This document shows, piece after piece, positions 33,042-41,735 of a stretch of DNA of 64,000 nucleotides (within the stretch, counting starts at the first letter, position 1; each line of letters opens with the position of its first letter). Origin of the DNA: Dyella_A sp051962475 (GTDB lineage: Bacteria; Pseudomonadota; Gammaproteobacteria; Xanthomonadales; Rhodanobacteraceae). Below the pieces are notes generated by a model. That model was not told the origin of the DNA, ran no database searches, and worked only from the letters and a program-made list of their open reading frames with translations. Position numbers and translations under genes: made by a program. The stretch is taken from the NCBI RefSeq assembly GCF_051962475.1, contig NZ_JBQCCF010000068.1, forward strand, positions 1 through 64,000. Reading direction: 5' to 3'.

Positions 33042-34988
33042 TCAAAGCTCGCGCGCCACCCGGAAGCCCACCCGTGCGCTGCGCACAGTGGCTTCCACGC
33101 CCTGCCGGTAGGCGGAGCGGTCCTGGTCGGGCGCACTGCCCCAGGAGCCACCGCGCACCACGTGGGCGCTGCATCCCGGGTTGATCCAGGCGCTGCCGTC
33201 GCGCGGCGCGCGCAGGTAGCTGTCATGCCAGCAATCGGCCACCCATTCAGAGACATTGCCGTTGATGTCGTACAGGCCGAATGGATTGGCCAGAAAGCTC
33301 ATCACCGGCGCGGGGCCCCAATAGGCGTCGCGATAGCCGCGAAACGCGTTGCTCCAGCGGCGGCCGTTGCGTGAACGGTCCAGCGCGCCGGTGAGATTTT
33401 CCACGCGCTTGTCCGGCGCGCCATCGCCCCACCAGTAGCGGGTGGTGGTGCCGGCACGCAGCGCGTATTCGAACTCGGCCTCGCTAGGCAGCCGGTAGGC
33501 CTTGCCGGTGCGCTTGCTCAGCCAGTCGACGTAGGCCTTGGCATCGTTCCACGAGACATTGACCACCGGCAGGTTGTCGTCCGCCGGGCGGCCGGCGTAG
33601 TCGTCCTCCCAGGTGGCGCGGCCATCGTCGCGCAGGGCGCCGCTGCGTTCGTCGTAGACGCTGGACCCGCCCATGGTCACCGAATCGGGCCGGTAGCCGC
33701 TGGCGCGCACGAAGTCGCGGAACTGGCCCACGGTGACTTCGGTGCGGGCCATCGCCACGCCCATCGCGATGGTCACCGAGTGGCGGGGCAACTCGGTATC
33801 GCTATGGTCGACCTCGTCGTCGACGGCGCCCATCTGGAAGCTGCCGGTGGGAACCACCACCATCGCCGGTGCCTTTCCGGGCAGGTCGACGAAGCTGTCG
33901 GTAAACACCTGGCCAGGACGATAGTTGGCGTAGAGGCGGGCGTTCACCAGCCGCTCGCGGAAATCGTCCAGGCCCGGCAGATCCGGGCGCGTATCGCGCG
34001 CCTGTTGCGCGAGTTTCTCGGCCAGGGAAAGGTTGCCCGCATCGAGCGCCGAGCGCGCCTGCGCCAGCAGGCCGCCGGCACGCTGGTCGCGCATGCCTTC
34101 GACGCGCTCGCTCACGTCGCGCATCGCCAGCGAATTGGCCTGGATCGACTGGGCCTCGGCCAATGCCTTGTCCGCCCCGGCGAAATCGTTCTGGGCAACC
34201 GCGGCCAGCGCCCGGTCCAGCACGGCACGCTGCACCTGCAGCAGGCCTTGTTGCGCCACGGCGTTCTGTGGGTCCAGCGTGAGCACCTGGCGGTAGATCG
34301 CCAGCGCATTGCCACCGTCGGGTTGGTCCGCGCGGCCCTGATCCAGCAGCGTCGCCGCCTGGGCCAGCATCGGGCGCACCTTCACCAGGGTGTCCAGGCT
34401 GTTCTGCAGCGTCTTCACGTCGTCGTCGGAGCCAGGCAGCGTGCGCAGGGTGGCGAGCAGGTCCTTGGCCGAATCGGCGTCACCCACCGCGATGTCCTGG
34501 CCGATCGCGGCCACCAGCCGCGCCCGCGATTCGTACAGGCCCTCGAGGGCGCGGCGGCTGTCCGGCTTCAGTTTCAGCGCTTGCTGATAGAGCGAGGCGG
34601 CGCTGTCGTCGGCCCCGGCCACCTGACCGGCATGCAGGGCCTTGTCGGCGCGCACCAGCAGTGCAACCACCTCGGGCGGGTCCTCGCCCTTCTGCTGCGG
34701 CATGTCGGGGTTGCGGTGGGCGGTGCGTGCAGCGATCACCGCCGCCGGGGCCAGCGTCAGCGGCGGGCCCGCATCGATTTCGCCCGGATCTACCAGCGTG
34801 GATGCGCTGGATGCCGAGCGCGCAGGCGTGGCCACGCCCAGCGCCATCGAACGGCGCGGTGCCACATCGTCCGGATTGACGTGGAACACCCGCGGGAAGA
34901 AGTGATAGGTCAGCGCGAACGCCAGCACGAGCACGCCAAGGGCACCGCCAAGGGCGCGCTGTCGGGCGACGTTCGTGCTGCTGGGCAT
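33042..34988 (-). CDS. Membrane-anchored FGE/SUMF1-fold protein lacking catalytic Cys
   Basis: A 648-residue protein. An N-terminal helix (residues ~12-32) anchors it with the bulk in the periplasm. A middle region of about 300 residues is alpha-helical with TPR-like spacing (for example SAASLYQQALKLKPDSRRAL). A C-terminal formylglycine-generating-enzyme fold starts near MVVVPTGSFQMGAVDDEVDH and ends with VVRGGSWGSAPD and ARVGFRVAREL. In true FGE the end reads close to GFRCA with a second Cys five residues earlier. Here both are missing, so sulfatase activation is unlikely. It may be a scaffold, or a PvdO/EgtB-like relative. It diverges from rnd. Confidence 0.82.
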   Translation of the reverse strand: MPSSTNVARQRALGGALGVLVLAFALTYHFFPRVFHVNPDDVAPRRSMALGVATPARSASSASTLVDPGEIDAGPPLTLAPAAVIAARTAHRNPDMPQQKGEDPPEVVALLVRADKALHAGQVAGADDSAASLYQQALKLKPDSRRALEGLYESRARLVAAIGQDIAVGDADSAKDLLATLRTLPGSDDDVKTLQNSLDTLVKVRPMLAQAATLLDQGRADQPDGGNALAIYRQVLTLDPQNAVAQQGLLQVQRAVLDRALAAVAQNDFAGADKALAEAQSIQANSLAMRDVSERVEGMRDQRAGGLLAQARSALDAGNLSLAEKLAQQARDTRPDLPGLDDFRERLVNARLYANYRPGQVFTDSFVDLPGKAPAMVVVPTGSFQMGAVDDEVDHSDTELPRHSVTIAMGVAMARTEVTVGQFRDFVRASGYRPDSVTMGGSSVYDERSGALRDDGRATWEDDYAGRPADDNLPVVNVSWNDAKAYVDWLSKRTGKAYRLPSEAEFEYALRAGTTTRYWWGDGAPDKRVENLTGALDRSRNGRRWSNAFRGYRDAYWGPAPVMSFLANPFGLYDINGNVSEWVADCWHDSYLRAPRDGSAWINPGCSAHVVRGGSWGSAPDQDRSAYRQGVEATVRSARVGFRVAREL

Positions 34989-35112
34989 CTTGGGGCGTCC
35001 TCGTGGGGCCTGTTATCGTGCCACGCCCACCGCGGGCAATCGACCACCGGTCGCATCGTCTCGCCCGCACGCCGTGTCCACGGCGACGCCCGATTTCCGA
35101 AGGAACTGCCGC

Positions 35113-36231
35113 ATGTCCCTGCCCGCCCTGCCCAACGACGCCGAATGGATCGACCAGCGCGACGCACTCGATCGCTGGCTGGCCGCACTGCCGGCGGGCG
35201 CGATCGTGGGCATGGACACCGAGTTCATGCGCCGCAACACCTTCTACCCGCAACTCGCCCTGCTGCAGCTGGGCTGGCAGGGGCACTACGCGCTGATCGA
35301 TCCGCTGGCCTTCGATCTCGCCGACGCGCTGCACCCCACATTGCATCGCGGCGGTGCGGTGACCGTGATGCACAGCGCCGGCGAAGACCTGGAAACTCTG
35401 GCGCCGTTGCTACCCGGCGGCCCCCGCACGCTGTTCGACACCCAGATCGCCGCGGCCTTCGTCGGCATGGGGTTGGGCGTGAGCTACCGCACCCTGGTGG
35501 CCGAACTGTGCGGTGTCGATCTGGACAAGGGCGAGACGCGCTCGGACTGGCTGCAGCGCCCCCTCACCGATTCCCAGCGCCTGTACGCCACGCTCGACGT
35601 GGTCTACATGGACTCCATCCACGACCAGCTCAGTGAGCGCCTGCAACAGCGCGACCGCAGCGCCTGGCATGCCGAAGATTGCGAGCGCCTCAAGTATCGT
35701 GCCGGTGCCCGCGAAGGCGAGGCGCAACCGCAGCGCGCCATGCGTGGCGCCGCCGAATGGACGCCCCGACAGCAGGCCATGCTGCGCCGGGTGCTGCTGT
35801 GGCGCGACCGCACCGCCCGCGCGCTCGACCGCCCGCGCCCGTGGCTGCTCGAAGACACCCTGGTGATGAGCCTGGCCCAGCACCCGTCCGGCACGCTGGC
35901 CGAGCTGGACCAGCGCAGCCGCGGCCAGCGTGCGCTGCGCTCGCCCCAGCGCGCGGAGTTGTTCGAACTGCTGCGCCAGCCGTTGGATGACAGCGAGATC
36001 GCCGCCACCGCGGCCATTCCCACCCATCCGCAGGGCGAAGCGAAGAAGGCGCTGGCGGCCATGAAGGATTGCGTGGACGCACTCGCCACCGAGCTGGACC
36101 TGCCCAGCGGCCTGCTCTGCCCGCGCAAGGTGCTGGAGGAGTACGTGGTCACTGCCGAGTGGCCGGAGGTCCTCGACGGCTGGCGCCACGGCGTGCTGCA
36201 CGATCGCCTGCCCGGCCTGCTGCCCGGCTGA
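35113..36231 (+). CDS. rnd: Ribonuclease D
   Basis: A 372-residue 3'-5' exoribonuclease involved in tRNA 3' processing. The DEDD residues are in GMDTEFMRRNTFYPQLALLQ (residues ~34-53), HSAGEDLE and LYATLDVVYM, with an HRDC domain region in the C-terminal third (about residues 210-290). The start at 35113 has AGGAA at 35101-35105; the open frame begins further upstream in the FGE-protein promoter region. A tRNA-Ala follows 62 bp downstream. Confidence 0.95.
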   Translation: MSLPALPNDAEWIDQRDALDRWLAALPAGAIVGMDTEFMRRNTFYPQLALLQLGWQGHYALIDPLAFDLADALHPTLHRGGAVTVMHSAGEDLETLAPLLPGGPRTLFDTQIAAAFVGMGLGVSYRTLVAELCGVDLDKGETRSDWLQRPLTDSQRLYATLDVVYMDSIHDQLSERLQQRDRSAWHAEDCERLKYRAGAREGEAQPQRAMRGAAEWTPRQQAMLRRVLLWRDRTARALDRPRPWLLEDTLVMSLAQHPSGTLAELDQRSRGQRALRSPQRAELFELLRQPLDDSEIAATAAIPTHPQGEAKKALAAMKDCVDALATELDLPSGLLCPRKVLEEYVVTAEWPEVLDGWRHGVLHDRLPGLLPG

Positions 36232-36251
36232 GCCGGTGGCGCGGCGGGGTC

Positions 36252-36280
36252 TTGGCGAGCCCCGGATGCGCTGCTACCAT
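36252..36280 (+). promoter_or_regulatory. Likely promoter of tRNA-Ala
   Basis: TTGGCG (36252-36257) and TACCAT (36275-36280) are spaced 17 bases and lie 14 bases before the tRNA start, between rnd and the tRNA. Confidence 0.45.
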
Positions 36281-36293
36281 GCGCAGCTCATGT

Positions 36294-36369
<76 letters not shown>

Positions 36370-36376
36370 CAAATTC

Positions 36377-36410
36377 AGGGCCGGAACGACAACGTTCCGG
36401 CCCTTTTTTT
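36377..36410. terminator. Rho-independent terminator after tRNA-Ala
   Basis: AGGGCCGGAACG and CGTTCCGGCCCT form a 12-bp perfect stem with a 4-base loop and a following T-run, 7 bases after the tRNA. It also faces the end of the convergent esterase gene. Confidence 0.95.
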
Positions 36411-36412
36411 CG

Positions 36413-37312
36413 TCACCACACCGAGCGCATGAATGTGTCGACCTCGGTGGTGTAGTCCGACGGCACGCCCAGGGTCTTGTTGATCTGGGCGTGCGAGAGA
36501 TCTTCTTCGAGCACGCGGCCACGGCTGCCCAGCGCGTGCGCCTTGTCGACGAAGGCGTGCGCCTGCGGGCAGGAGTCGCGGCGGCGGCTGGAGCACACCG
36601 CGAGGAACGGCGCCGGTGCCGCGCGCAGCTGCTGGAACGGCGAGACGGCCAGCCAGTCGGCCGGGTCGGTGCCGAAGGCTTCGTCGTAGAGCGGAAAGTG
36701 GCGCCCGCGCATGGTCTGCACCACGTCCAGGCAGGCGCTGTCGAGCGATACCGTGCCACGCCAGGGACGTGCGCCCTGCTCGCCGGCCAGTTCCGGTCGC
36801 GCGGCCAGCAAGGCCACCAGATGCGCGCCAGCGGAGTGCCCCATCAGCACGAAGCGGGCGGGATTCCCGCCCCACTCGCGCGCGCGGCGCTGGGCCAGCG
36901 CGAGAGCGCGGGCCACGTCGCGCGCCTGCTCCAGCGGCGGCGTGTCGGGCAGCATGCGGTAGTTCACCGAGATCACCACCGCCCCGCGCGGCACCCAGTA
37001 AGCAACCTTGTTCGCGACGACGCCCGGCATCGCCTTGTCGCCGCGGCGCCAGCCACCGCCGTGGACCAGCAGGATCACCGGCGCATCGAGCGCCTGGGCC
37101 GGTGCGTAGACGTCGAAGCGTTGCCGCGGGTCGCTGCCGTAGGCCACATCGCGCACCACCCGCGTGCCGGCAGGAAGCGACGCTTCGACGCCGGCATCGG
37201 ACTGCCGCTCACGCCAGCGCTCCGCCCACCCGCCGCGTGTCTGGGCCAGCGCGCCGCCGGCCATCAACAACAGGCAGGCACCAAGCCACCACCTCTTTCC
37301 GTTGCGATCCAT
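36413..37312 (-). CDS. Secreted alpha/beta-hydrolase (esterase/lipase of the BD-FAE/HSL type)
   Basis: A 299-residue predicted periplasmic or secreted esterase. The signal peptide MDRNGKRWWLGACLLLMAGG ends after ALAQ. The oxyanion-hole motif is LLVHGGGWRRGDK, the nucleophile GHSAGAH, and the active His is in DLSHAQINK near the C-terminus. The segment SSRRRDSCPQA probably carries the Asp. The ATG at 37312 overlaps the stop of the upstream hydroxylase gene by one base (TGATG). An open frame continues upstream to 38101 but is out of frame with that gene and not a fusion. Substrate is unknown; the operon suggests a lipid ester. Confidence 0.85.
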   Translation of the reverse strand: MDRNGKRWWLGACLLLMAGGALAQTRGGWAERWRERQSDAGVEASLPAGTRVVRDVAYGSDPRQRFDVYAPAQALDAPVILLVHGGGWRRGDKAMPGVVANKVAYWVPRGAVVISVNYRMLPDTPPLEQARDVARALALAQRRAREWGGNPARFVLMGHSAGAHLVALLAARPELAGEQGARPWRGTVSLDSACLDVVQTMRGRHFPLYDEAFGTDPADWLAVSPFQQLRAAPAPFLAVCSSRRRDSCPQAHAFVDKAHALGSRGRVLEEDLSHAQINKTLGVPSDYTTEVDTFMRSVW

Positions 37313-38124
37313 CACGGTCTCCCGAGGGCGATTTTCAGCGCAGCACCCACGCCGCGAGCGGCGCGCATGTCCATGAACAGCTGCCGCCACGGCCGAAACA
37401 CCAGGCGCAGCGGATGGAGCGTCTCCAGCGGATGCGCCAGCCCGTAGCGCAACGGCTCGTCCGCTCGTTCCGTGCGCAGCGTACCGAACAGGCGATCGAA
37501 CACGATCAGCACGCCGCCATAGTTGCAGTCCAGATAGGCCGGATTGGAACCGTGGTGCACCCGGTGATGCGCCGGCGTGTTGAGCACCCACTCCAGGGGC
37601 CCCAGCCGGCCGACCGCCTCGGTGTGCAGGAAGAACTGGTAGTGCAGGTCGAACGCCAGCAGGACCGCCACCATGCGCGGATCGAAGCCGGCGAGCACCA
37701 CGGGCAGGTAGAACAACCAGCCCAGCGAAAACAGGTTGGTCCAGCCCAGTCGCAGCGACGACAGCAGCGTGATCTGCTCGGGCGTGTGATGCACCAGATG
37801 GGTCGTCCACATCCAGCGCACCGTGTGGCTGCAGCGGTGGAACCAGTAGTAGGCGAACTCCACCAGCACGAAGCCGGCCAGCCAGGTGCGCCAATCGCGC
37901 CATGGCCAATGCACCGGCGCCAGTTGCGCGGCCAGCGCGAGCGCCGCGGCCACCACCGCCGCACCGATGCCACCGACCACCACATGGCCTATCGCCACGC
38001 CGAGCGAGGCGGCGGCTTCGCGGGCGTCGTAGCCGCGCCGCGAGAACCGCCGCCAGGACCATTCGGCCAGTACCAGCAACACAGCAACCGCCAGGATCCA
38101 CGGATGTCGCAATCCTCTGACCAT
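37312..38124 (-). CDS. Fatty acid hydroxylase/sterol desaturase family protein
   Basis: A 270-residue integral membrane di-iron protein. The histidine clusters are HRCSH, HLVHHT, and HHRVHH, separated by hydrophobic helices; this is the eight-His pattern of the family. Members insert hydroxyl groups or double bonds into fatty acids, carotenoids or sterol-like lipids. The start at 38124 (MVRGLRHPW) is 10 bp after the EF-hand gene stop, and its end touches the esterase gene, so the three form an operon. The reaction is not determined by the sequence. Confidence 0.88.
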   Translation of the reverse strand: MVRGLRHPWILAVAVLLVLAEWSWRRFSRRGYDAREAAASLGVAIGHVVVGGIGAAVVAAALALAAQLAPVHWPWRDWRTWLAGFVLVEFAYYWFHRCSHTVRWMWTTHLVHHTPEQITLLSSLRLGWTNLFSLGWLFYLPVVLAGFDPRMVAVLLAFDLHYQFFLHTEAVGRLGPLEWVLNTPAHHRVHHGSNPAYLDCNYGGVLIVFDRLFGTLRTERADEPLRYGLAHPLETLHPLRLVFRPWRQLFMDMRAARGVGAALKIALGRP

Positions 38125-38134
38125 GACTGCCGCC

Positions 38135-38548
38135 TCAGTGACTGACGCGGCCGAGCCGCTGCGTGTTCTGCATGGCACGCTGCATCTCGTCCGGTTCGAG
38201 CACGTCGTCCTGGTTCGCATCCATGCGATCGAAGCCGCGTGTCGGCATGCCGTTGAACTCAGCGCGACTGACGCGACCGTCGCTGTCCGCGTCGGCCAGC
38301 CGCTCCATCGCCTGGAACAGGCGACCGGCCGGCTCGGGAAGCGCCTCGGCGTCGGCGCTGTCGAGGTAGCCGTCATGGTTGCGATCGAAGCGATCGAACT
38401 GCGCCGCACGCGCCGCAAGGTACTCCTCGCGGCTGACCACGCCGTCGTGATTGGCGTCGGCGCGCCGGCCCAGCGGCTGCAGATCGGCCTGGGCCAACGC
38501 CGGGCCGGCCAGCATCAGCGCGACGGCGCCGAAGAGGGATCGAAACAT
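38135..38548 (-). CDS. Secreted EF-hand calcium-binding protein
   Basis: A 137-residue protein with a signal peptide (cleavage after ALAQ, residue ~20) and four EF-hand loops: DANHDGVVSREE, DRNHDGYLDSAD, DADSDGRVSRAE and DANQDDVLEPDE. The fourth loop has Asp in place of the usual Gly, and the second ends in Asp not Glu, so calcium affinity may differ between sites. It is the first gene of an operon with a fatty acid hydroxylase and a secreted esterase. A role in calcium buffering or in stabilising the esterase is possible but unproven. Confidence 0.88.
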   Translation of the reverse strand: MFRSLFGAVALMLAGPALAQADLQPLGRRADANHDGVVSREEYLAARAAQFDRFDRNHDGYLDSADAEALPEPAGRLFQAMERLADADSDGRVSRAEFNGMPTRGFDRMDANQDDVLEPDEMQRAMQNTQRLGRVSH

Positions 38549-38578
38549 CGGGAGAACTCCTCCGGTGGGGTGGACGCG

Positions 38579-39169
38579 TCAGCGGCAGCTGATCGCGTTG
38601 CCCTGCGCGTCGTGGCACGAGCCGGTGTGGGTCACGCCCTGGCCTTTGGTGTAAGTGGTCTGGCCCTGGTACGTGTTGCCGTTGGCGCCGGTAACCGCGG
38701 TGGCGCGCGAGCCGGAGGCACTGCCGTCAGCACCGCGGGCGTAGCTCCCGCTGCTGCTGTAGCTGCCACCGGCGGCGTTGTTGCCGCTGCGCTGGTAGCT
38801 GCCGTTCGCCGAACCGTCGGCGTTGCGCGTGACGCTGTTGCTGCCGTTGAAATTGCCGCCGCGGGCACCGGCGATGTGGGTGGCTCCCTGGTGCTGCGCG
38901 CTGCCGTCCGGATTGACCGAAGTATAGGCACCATGCACCCCCCGCCCGTTCGGCCCGGCGGCGTGGGTGCCGTGGGTGTGGGTGATCCCGCCCTGGGCGT
39001 TGCGAAACGTGGCGGCGCCGTGGCCGATCCGCTGGCCACCGCCGACGGCGCGGAAACCGCGGCCGACTCCGGCCTGAGCCGGCGAGGTGGCGGCCAAGGC
39101 GACGAGGCACAGCGCAGCCAGCGAGGCGGAGCGCAGCGTGGATGCAATCACAGTCGAAGCAATGGACAT
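38579..39169 (-). CDS. Low-complexity secreted protein rich in Gly, Ser, Asn and Thr
   Basis: A 196-residue protein with a clear signal peptide (MSIASTVIASTLRSASLAAL, cleavage near SPAQAG). The mature part is built of degenerate short repeats around G(S/N)(Y/S) and GxxN, such as ARGGNFNGSNSVTRNADGSA and SGSYARGADGSASGSR. Its C-terminus has a Cys pair, TGSCHDAQGNAISC. This could be a surface or extracellular protein; I do not recognise a family. The start at 39169 has AGGAG upstream. It is 31 bp upstream of the EF-hand gene, so it may belong to the same transcript. The divergent two-component system may control both. Confidence 0.75.
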   Translation of the reverse strand: MSIASTVIASTLRSASLAALCLVALAATSPAQAGVGRGFRAVGGGQRIGHGAATFRNAQGGITHTHGTHAAGPNGRGVHGAYTSVNPDGSAQHQGATHIAGARGGNFNGSNSVTRNADGSANGSYQRSGNNAAGGSYSSSGSYARGADGSASGSRATAVTGANGNTYQGQTTYTKGQGVTHTGSCHDAQGNAISCR

Positions 39170-39378
39170 GACGGACTCTCCTGAGCGATTGGGGGGAAAC
39201 GCCGCCCGGGGCATCGGACTGCGTGATGCCACTGTTCCGCGCCAGGCCCGGGCGAGGTGTGTCCGCTCGGGTCGCCCGTGTGAGGGAATGTTGCGCCGCC
39301 GCCCGGCAGAAACATCTGCTTGCAAATGCCCCGCCGGCCCGCTTGCCGCTGGCGCGCAGCGCACGCGATAGTCGCTGC

Positions 39379-40098
39379 ATGGAATCGCCCCACATCCTCG
39401 TCGTCGACGACGACCTGCGCCTGCGCGACCTGCTGGAGCGCTACCTGGTCCAGCAGGGCCTGCACGCGCGCGGCGTGGCCAACGCGGTGGGCATGCGCCG
39501 CGCACTCGCCGAACATCACGTCGACCTGATCGTGCTCGACCTGATGCTGCCCGACGCCGACGGCCTGCAGCTGTGCCGGGAGCTGCGCGCCGATGGCGTG
39601 CAGACACCGATCATCATGCTCACCGCCAAGGGCGACGACGTGGACCGCATCGTCGGCCTGGAGATCGGCGCCGACGATTACCTGGGCAAGCCCTGCAACC
39701 CGCGCGAGCTGGTCGCGCGCATCCGTGCCGTGCTGCGGAGGCAGCCGCGGGCGGTGATCGGCGCGCCGCAGGCCGAGCAGGCCAGCGTGCGCTTCGGCCG
39801 CTTCACCTTCGCTCCAGCCACCCGCCAGTTGCTGGACGATGAGACCCCGGTGCGTCTGACCAGCGGCGAGTTCGCCGTGCTGGCCGCGCTGGTGGCGCAC
39901 CCGTTCGAGACGCTCAGCCGCGAGCGGCTGATTGCGCTGGCGCGGGGTCGCGAGCACGACGCGTTCGACCGCAGCATCGACGTGATGGTCTCGCGCCTGC
40001 GCCGCTGCATCGAGGACGATCCGCGCCAGCCACGCTGGCTGCAGACGGTATGGGGCGAGGGCTACGTGTTCGTGCCGCAGGGAGACCCGCCGGCATGA
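39379..40098 (+). CDS. OmpR-family response regulator
   Basis: A 239-residue regulator with a receiver domain and a winged-helix DNA-binding domain. The acidic pocket is VVDDD at residues 8-12, the phosphorylation site Asp54 lies in LIVLDLMLPDADG, and the conserved Lys is in LGKPCNPREL. The C-terminal half has FDRSIDVMVSRLRRCIEDDP and the YVF ending. It overlaps the kinase gene by 4 bp (ATGA). Sequence and pairing resemble OmpR/EnvZ, but the target genes are unknown; the divergent secreted-protein gene is a candidate. Confidence 0.93.
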   Translation: MESPHILVVDDDLRLRDLLERYLVQQGLHARGVANAVGMRRALAEHHVDLIVLDLMLPDADGLQLCRELRADGVQTPIIMLTAKGDDVDRIVGLEIGADDYLGKPCNPRELVARIRAVLRRQPRAVIGAPQAEQASVRFGRFTFAPATRQLLDDETPVRLTSGEFAVLAALVAHPFETLSRERLIALARGREHDAFDRSIDVMVSRLRRCIEDDPRQPRWLQTVWGEGYVFVPQGDPPA

Positions 40099-41396
40099 AG
40101 CGCGCGCCAACCACCTTCTCGTTGATCCTCGCGCTGCTGGTGGCCGCGCTGTTGCTGGCGCTGACGCTGGGCGGCGTGCTGTCCACCCGCGCCGGCCTGC
40201 GCGGGCTTGGTGACTCGTACGGCCGGCTGGTGGCCGCCACCGCCAGCTCGGTCGATGCGCTCGCTGGCCGCGACGACGCGGCCTCGCGCGACATGCTCAC
40301 GCGGCTGGGGCAGAGCCACGTCCGCCTCACCAGCGAATCCCCCCCGCCGTCGCGCCGGCCCGTACTGCCGATGGTCCGCCAGATCGGCGAAGTGGCCGGC
40401 CAGCTGCTCGGCGACCCTTCGCGGGTGGTGGTGGTGCAGCGGCCGGAAGCGCAGATCTGGGTGCGCAGCGTCCATCGTCCTGGCGAGTGGATCGTGATGC
40501 AGGCGGTGAGCTTCCGCCGCCAGGTGGTGCGGTCGATGCTGACGCTGATGCTGTTTGCCGGCCTGGTCGCGTTCGCCGTAGCCACACTCGCCGCGCGCCT
40601 GCTCACCCGCCCGCTGGAGCGGCTCGCCGCGCACGCGCCGGCGCTGGTCGGCGGCCAGCCGGTGCAGGATCAGCTGCGCGGCACCCCACGCGAGGTACGC
40701 GAGCTCGCCGATGCGCTGGGCGCCGCCGGCGAGTCGCTGCGCCAGGGCGCGCGCGAGCGGGAGCTGATGCTGGCGGGCATTTCGCATGACCTGCGCACGC
40801 CGCTGGCCCGCCTGCGCCTGGCGCTGGAGCTGGGCGATGCCGACGATCCGGCGCGCCGCGAGGCGATGGTCACCGACCTGGAAGAACTCGATGGCGCACT
40901 CGCGCAGTGTCTGGCCTACGTGCGCGACGGCAGCGACGAGCCCTTACGCGAGATCGACCTCGTCACCCTGCTCGTGCAGCTGATGGCCCTGCGCCGCCAG
41001 CCGGACGACTGGCATTACGAAGGGCCGGACAGCGTGCGCCTGCGTAGCCGCCCTAGCCTGCTGCGCCGCGCCCTGGGCAACCTCATGGACAACGCCGAGC
41101 GCTACGGCGCGGCGCCCTTCCGGGTTGCCGTGCAGCTGCGCGACGGCGGCGTGCAGGTGAGCGTGGAGGACCGCGGCGCGGGCGTCCCCGACACCTTGCT
41201 GTCGCAACTTGGGCGTCCGTTCCTGCGCGGTAATCCGGCCCGCAGCGGCCCCGCGGGCAGCGGCCTGGGCCTGAGCATCGTCAAGCGCGCGGCCGAACTG
41301 TGCGGCGGCCACCTGCAGTTGCAGAATCGCGTTGGCGGCGGTTTCGTCGCCACGCTGACGCTTCCCGCCACCGCGGCGCCCGCAGCCACCCGCTGA
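40095..41396 (+). CDS. EnvZ-like sensor histidine kinase
   Basis: A 433-residue inner-membrane kinase. Two helices (residues ~8-28 and ~145-165) bound a periplasmic sensor loop, followed by a HAMP-like ARLLTRPLERLAAHAPAL. The H-box is ISHDLRTPLARLRLALELG with the phospho-His near residue 231. ATP-binding motifs are NLMDNAERYG, VEDRGAGVP and GSGLGLSIVKRA. It phosphorylates the response regulator whose gene it overlaps. The signal is not known. Confidence 0.93.
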   Translation: MKRAPTTFSLILALLVAALLLALTLGGVLSTRAGLRGLGDSYGRLVAATASSVDALAGRDDAASRDMLTRLGQSHVRLTSESPPPSRRPVLPMVRQIGEVAGQLLGDPSRVVVVQRPEAQIWVRSVHRPGEWIVMQAVSFRRQVVRSMLTLMLFAGLVAFAVATLAARLLTRPLERLAAHAPALVGGQPVQDQLRGTPREVRELADALGAAGESLRQGARERELMLAGISHDLRTPLARLRLALELGDADDPARREAMVTDLEELDGALAQCLAYVRDGSDEPLREIDLVTLLVQLMALRRQPDDWHYEGPDSVRLRSRPSLLRRALGNLMDNAERYGAAPFRVAVQLRDGGVQVSVEDRGAGVPDTLLSQLGRPFLRGNPARSGPAGSGLGLSIVKRAAELCGGHLQLQNRVGGGFVATLTLPATAAPAATR

Positions 41397-41475
41397 ACTC
41401 ACTGCCGCCGGTGGGCGGCGACCTGCCCGCTGGCTCGCTTGAGCCCCGTCAACAGCCACCACCAGCTCAACAGCA

Positions 41476-41501
41476 AACAGGCCGGCATACGCCGGCCTGT
41501 T
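41476..41501 (-). terminator. Hairpin downstream of tRNA-Arg
   Basis: AACAGGCCGGC and GCCGGCCTGTT form an 11-bp stem around ATAC. On the minus strand it lies 11 bases past the tRNA-Arg 3' end and is followed by a weak T-rich stretch, so it probably ends that transcript. It may also end the convergent kinase transcript. Confidence 0.7.
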
Positions 41502-41512
41502 GCACTGGAAAA

Positions 41513-41589
<77 letters not shown>

Positions 41590-41735
41590 AGCGGCGGAAT
41601 TCTGGCATGGATGACGCTCCCGCGGCGACGCCTCCCCACTGGCGCGGGGGTCGGCCCGACCCGATGGGCCTGCTAGACTTGCGGTTTTCACCGCGGCGCC
41701 ACATCTCGTCGCGAAAGCCGTTCCAAGGAGTACGC

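Noticed and set aside
36413..38101. 562-codon frame suggesting a fusion of the esterase with the upstream membrane protein
   Set aside because: The upstream part is in a different frame from the real hydroxylase gene. A signal peptide starts at 37312, so there are two separate overlapping genes.
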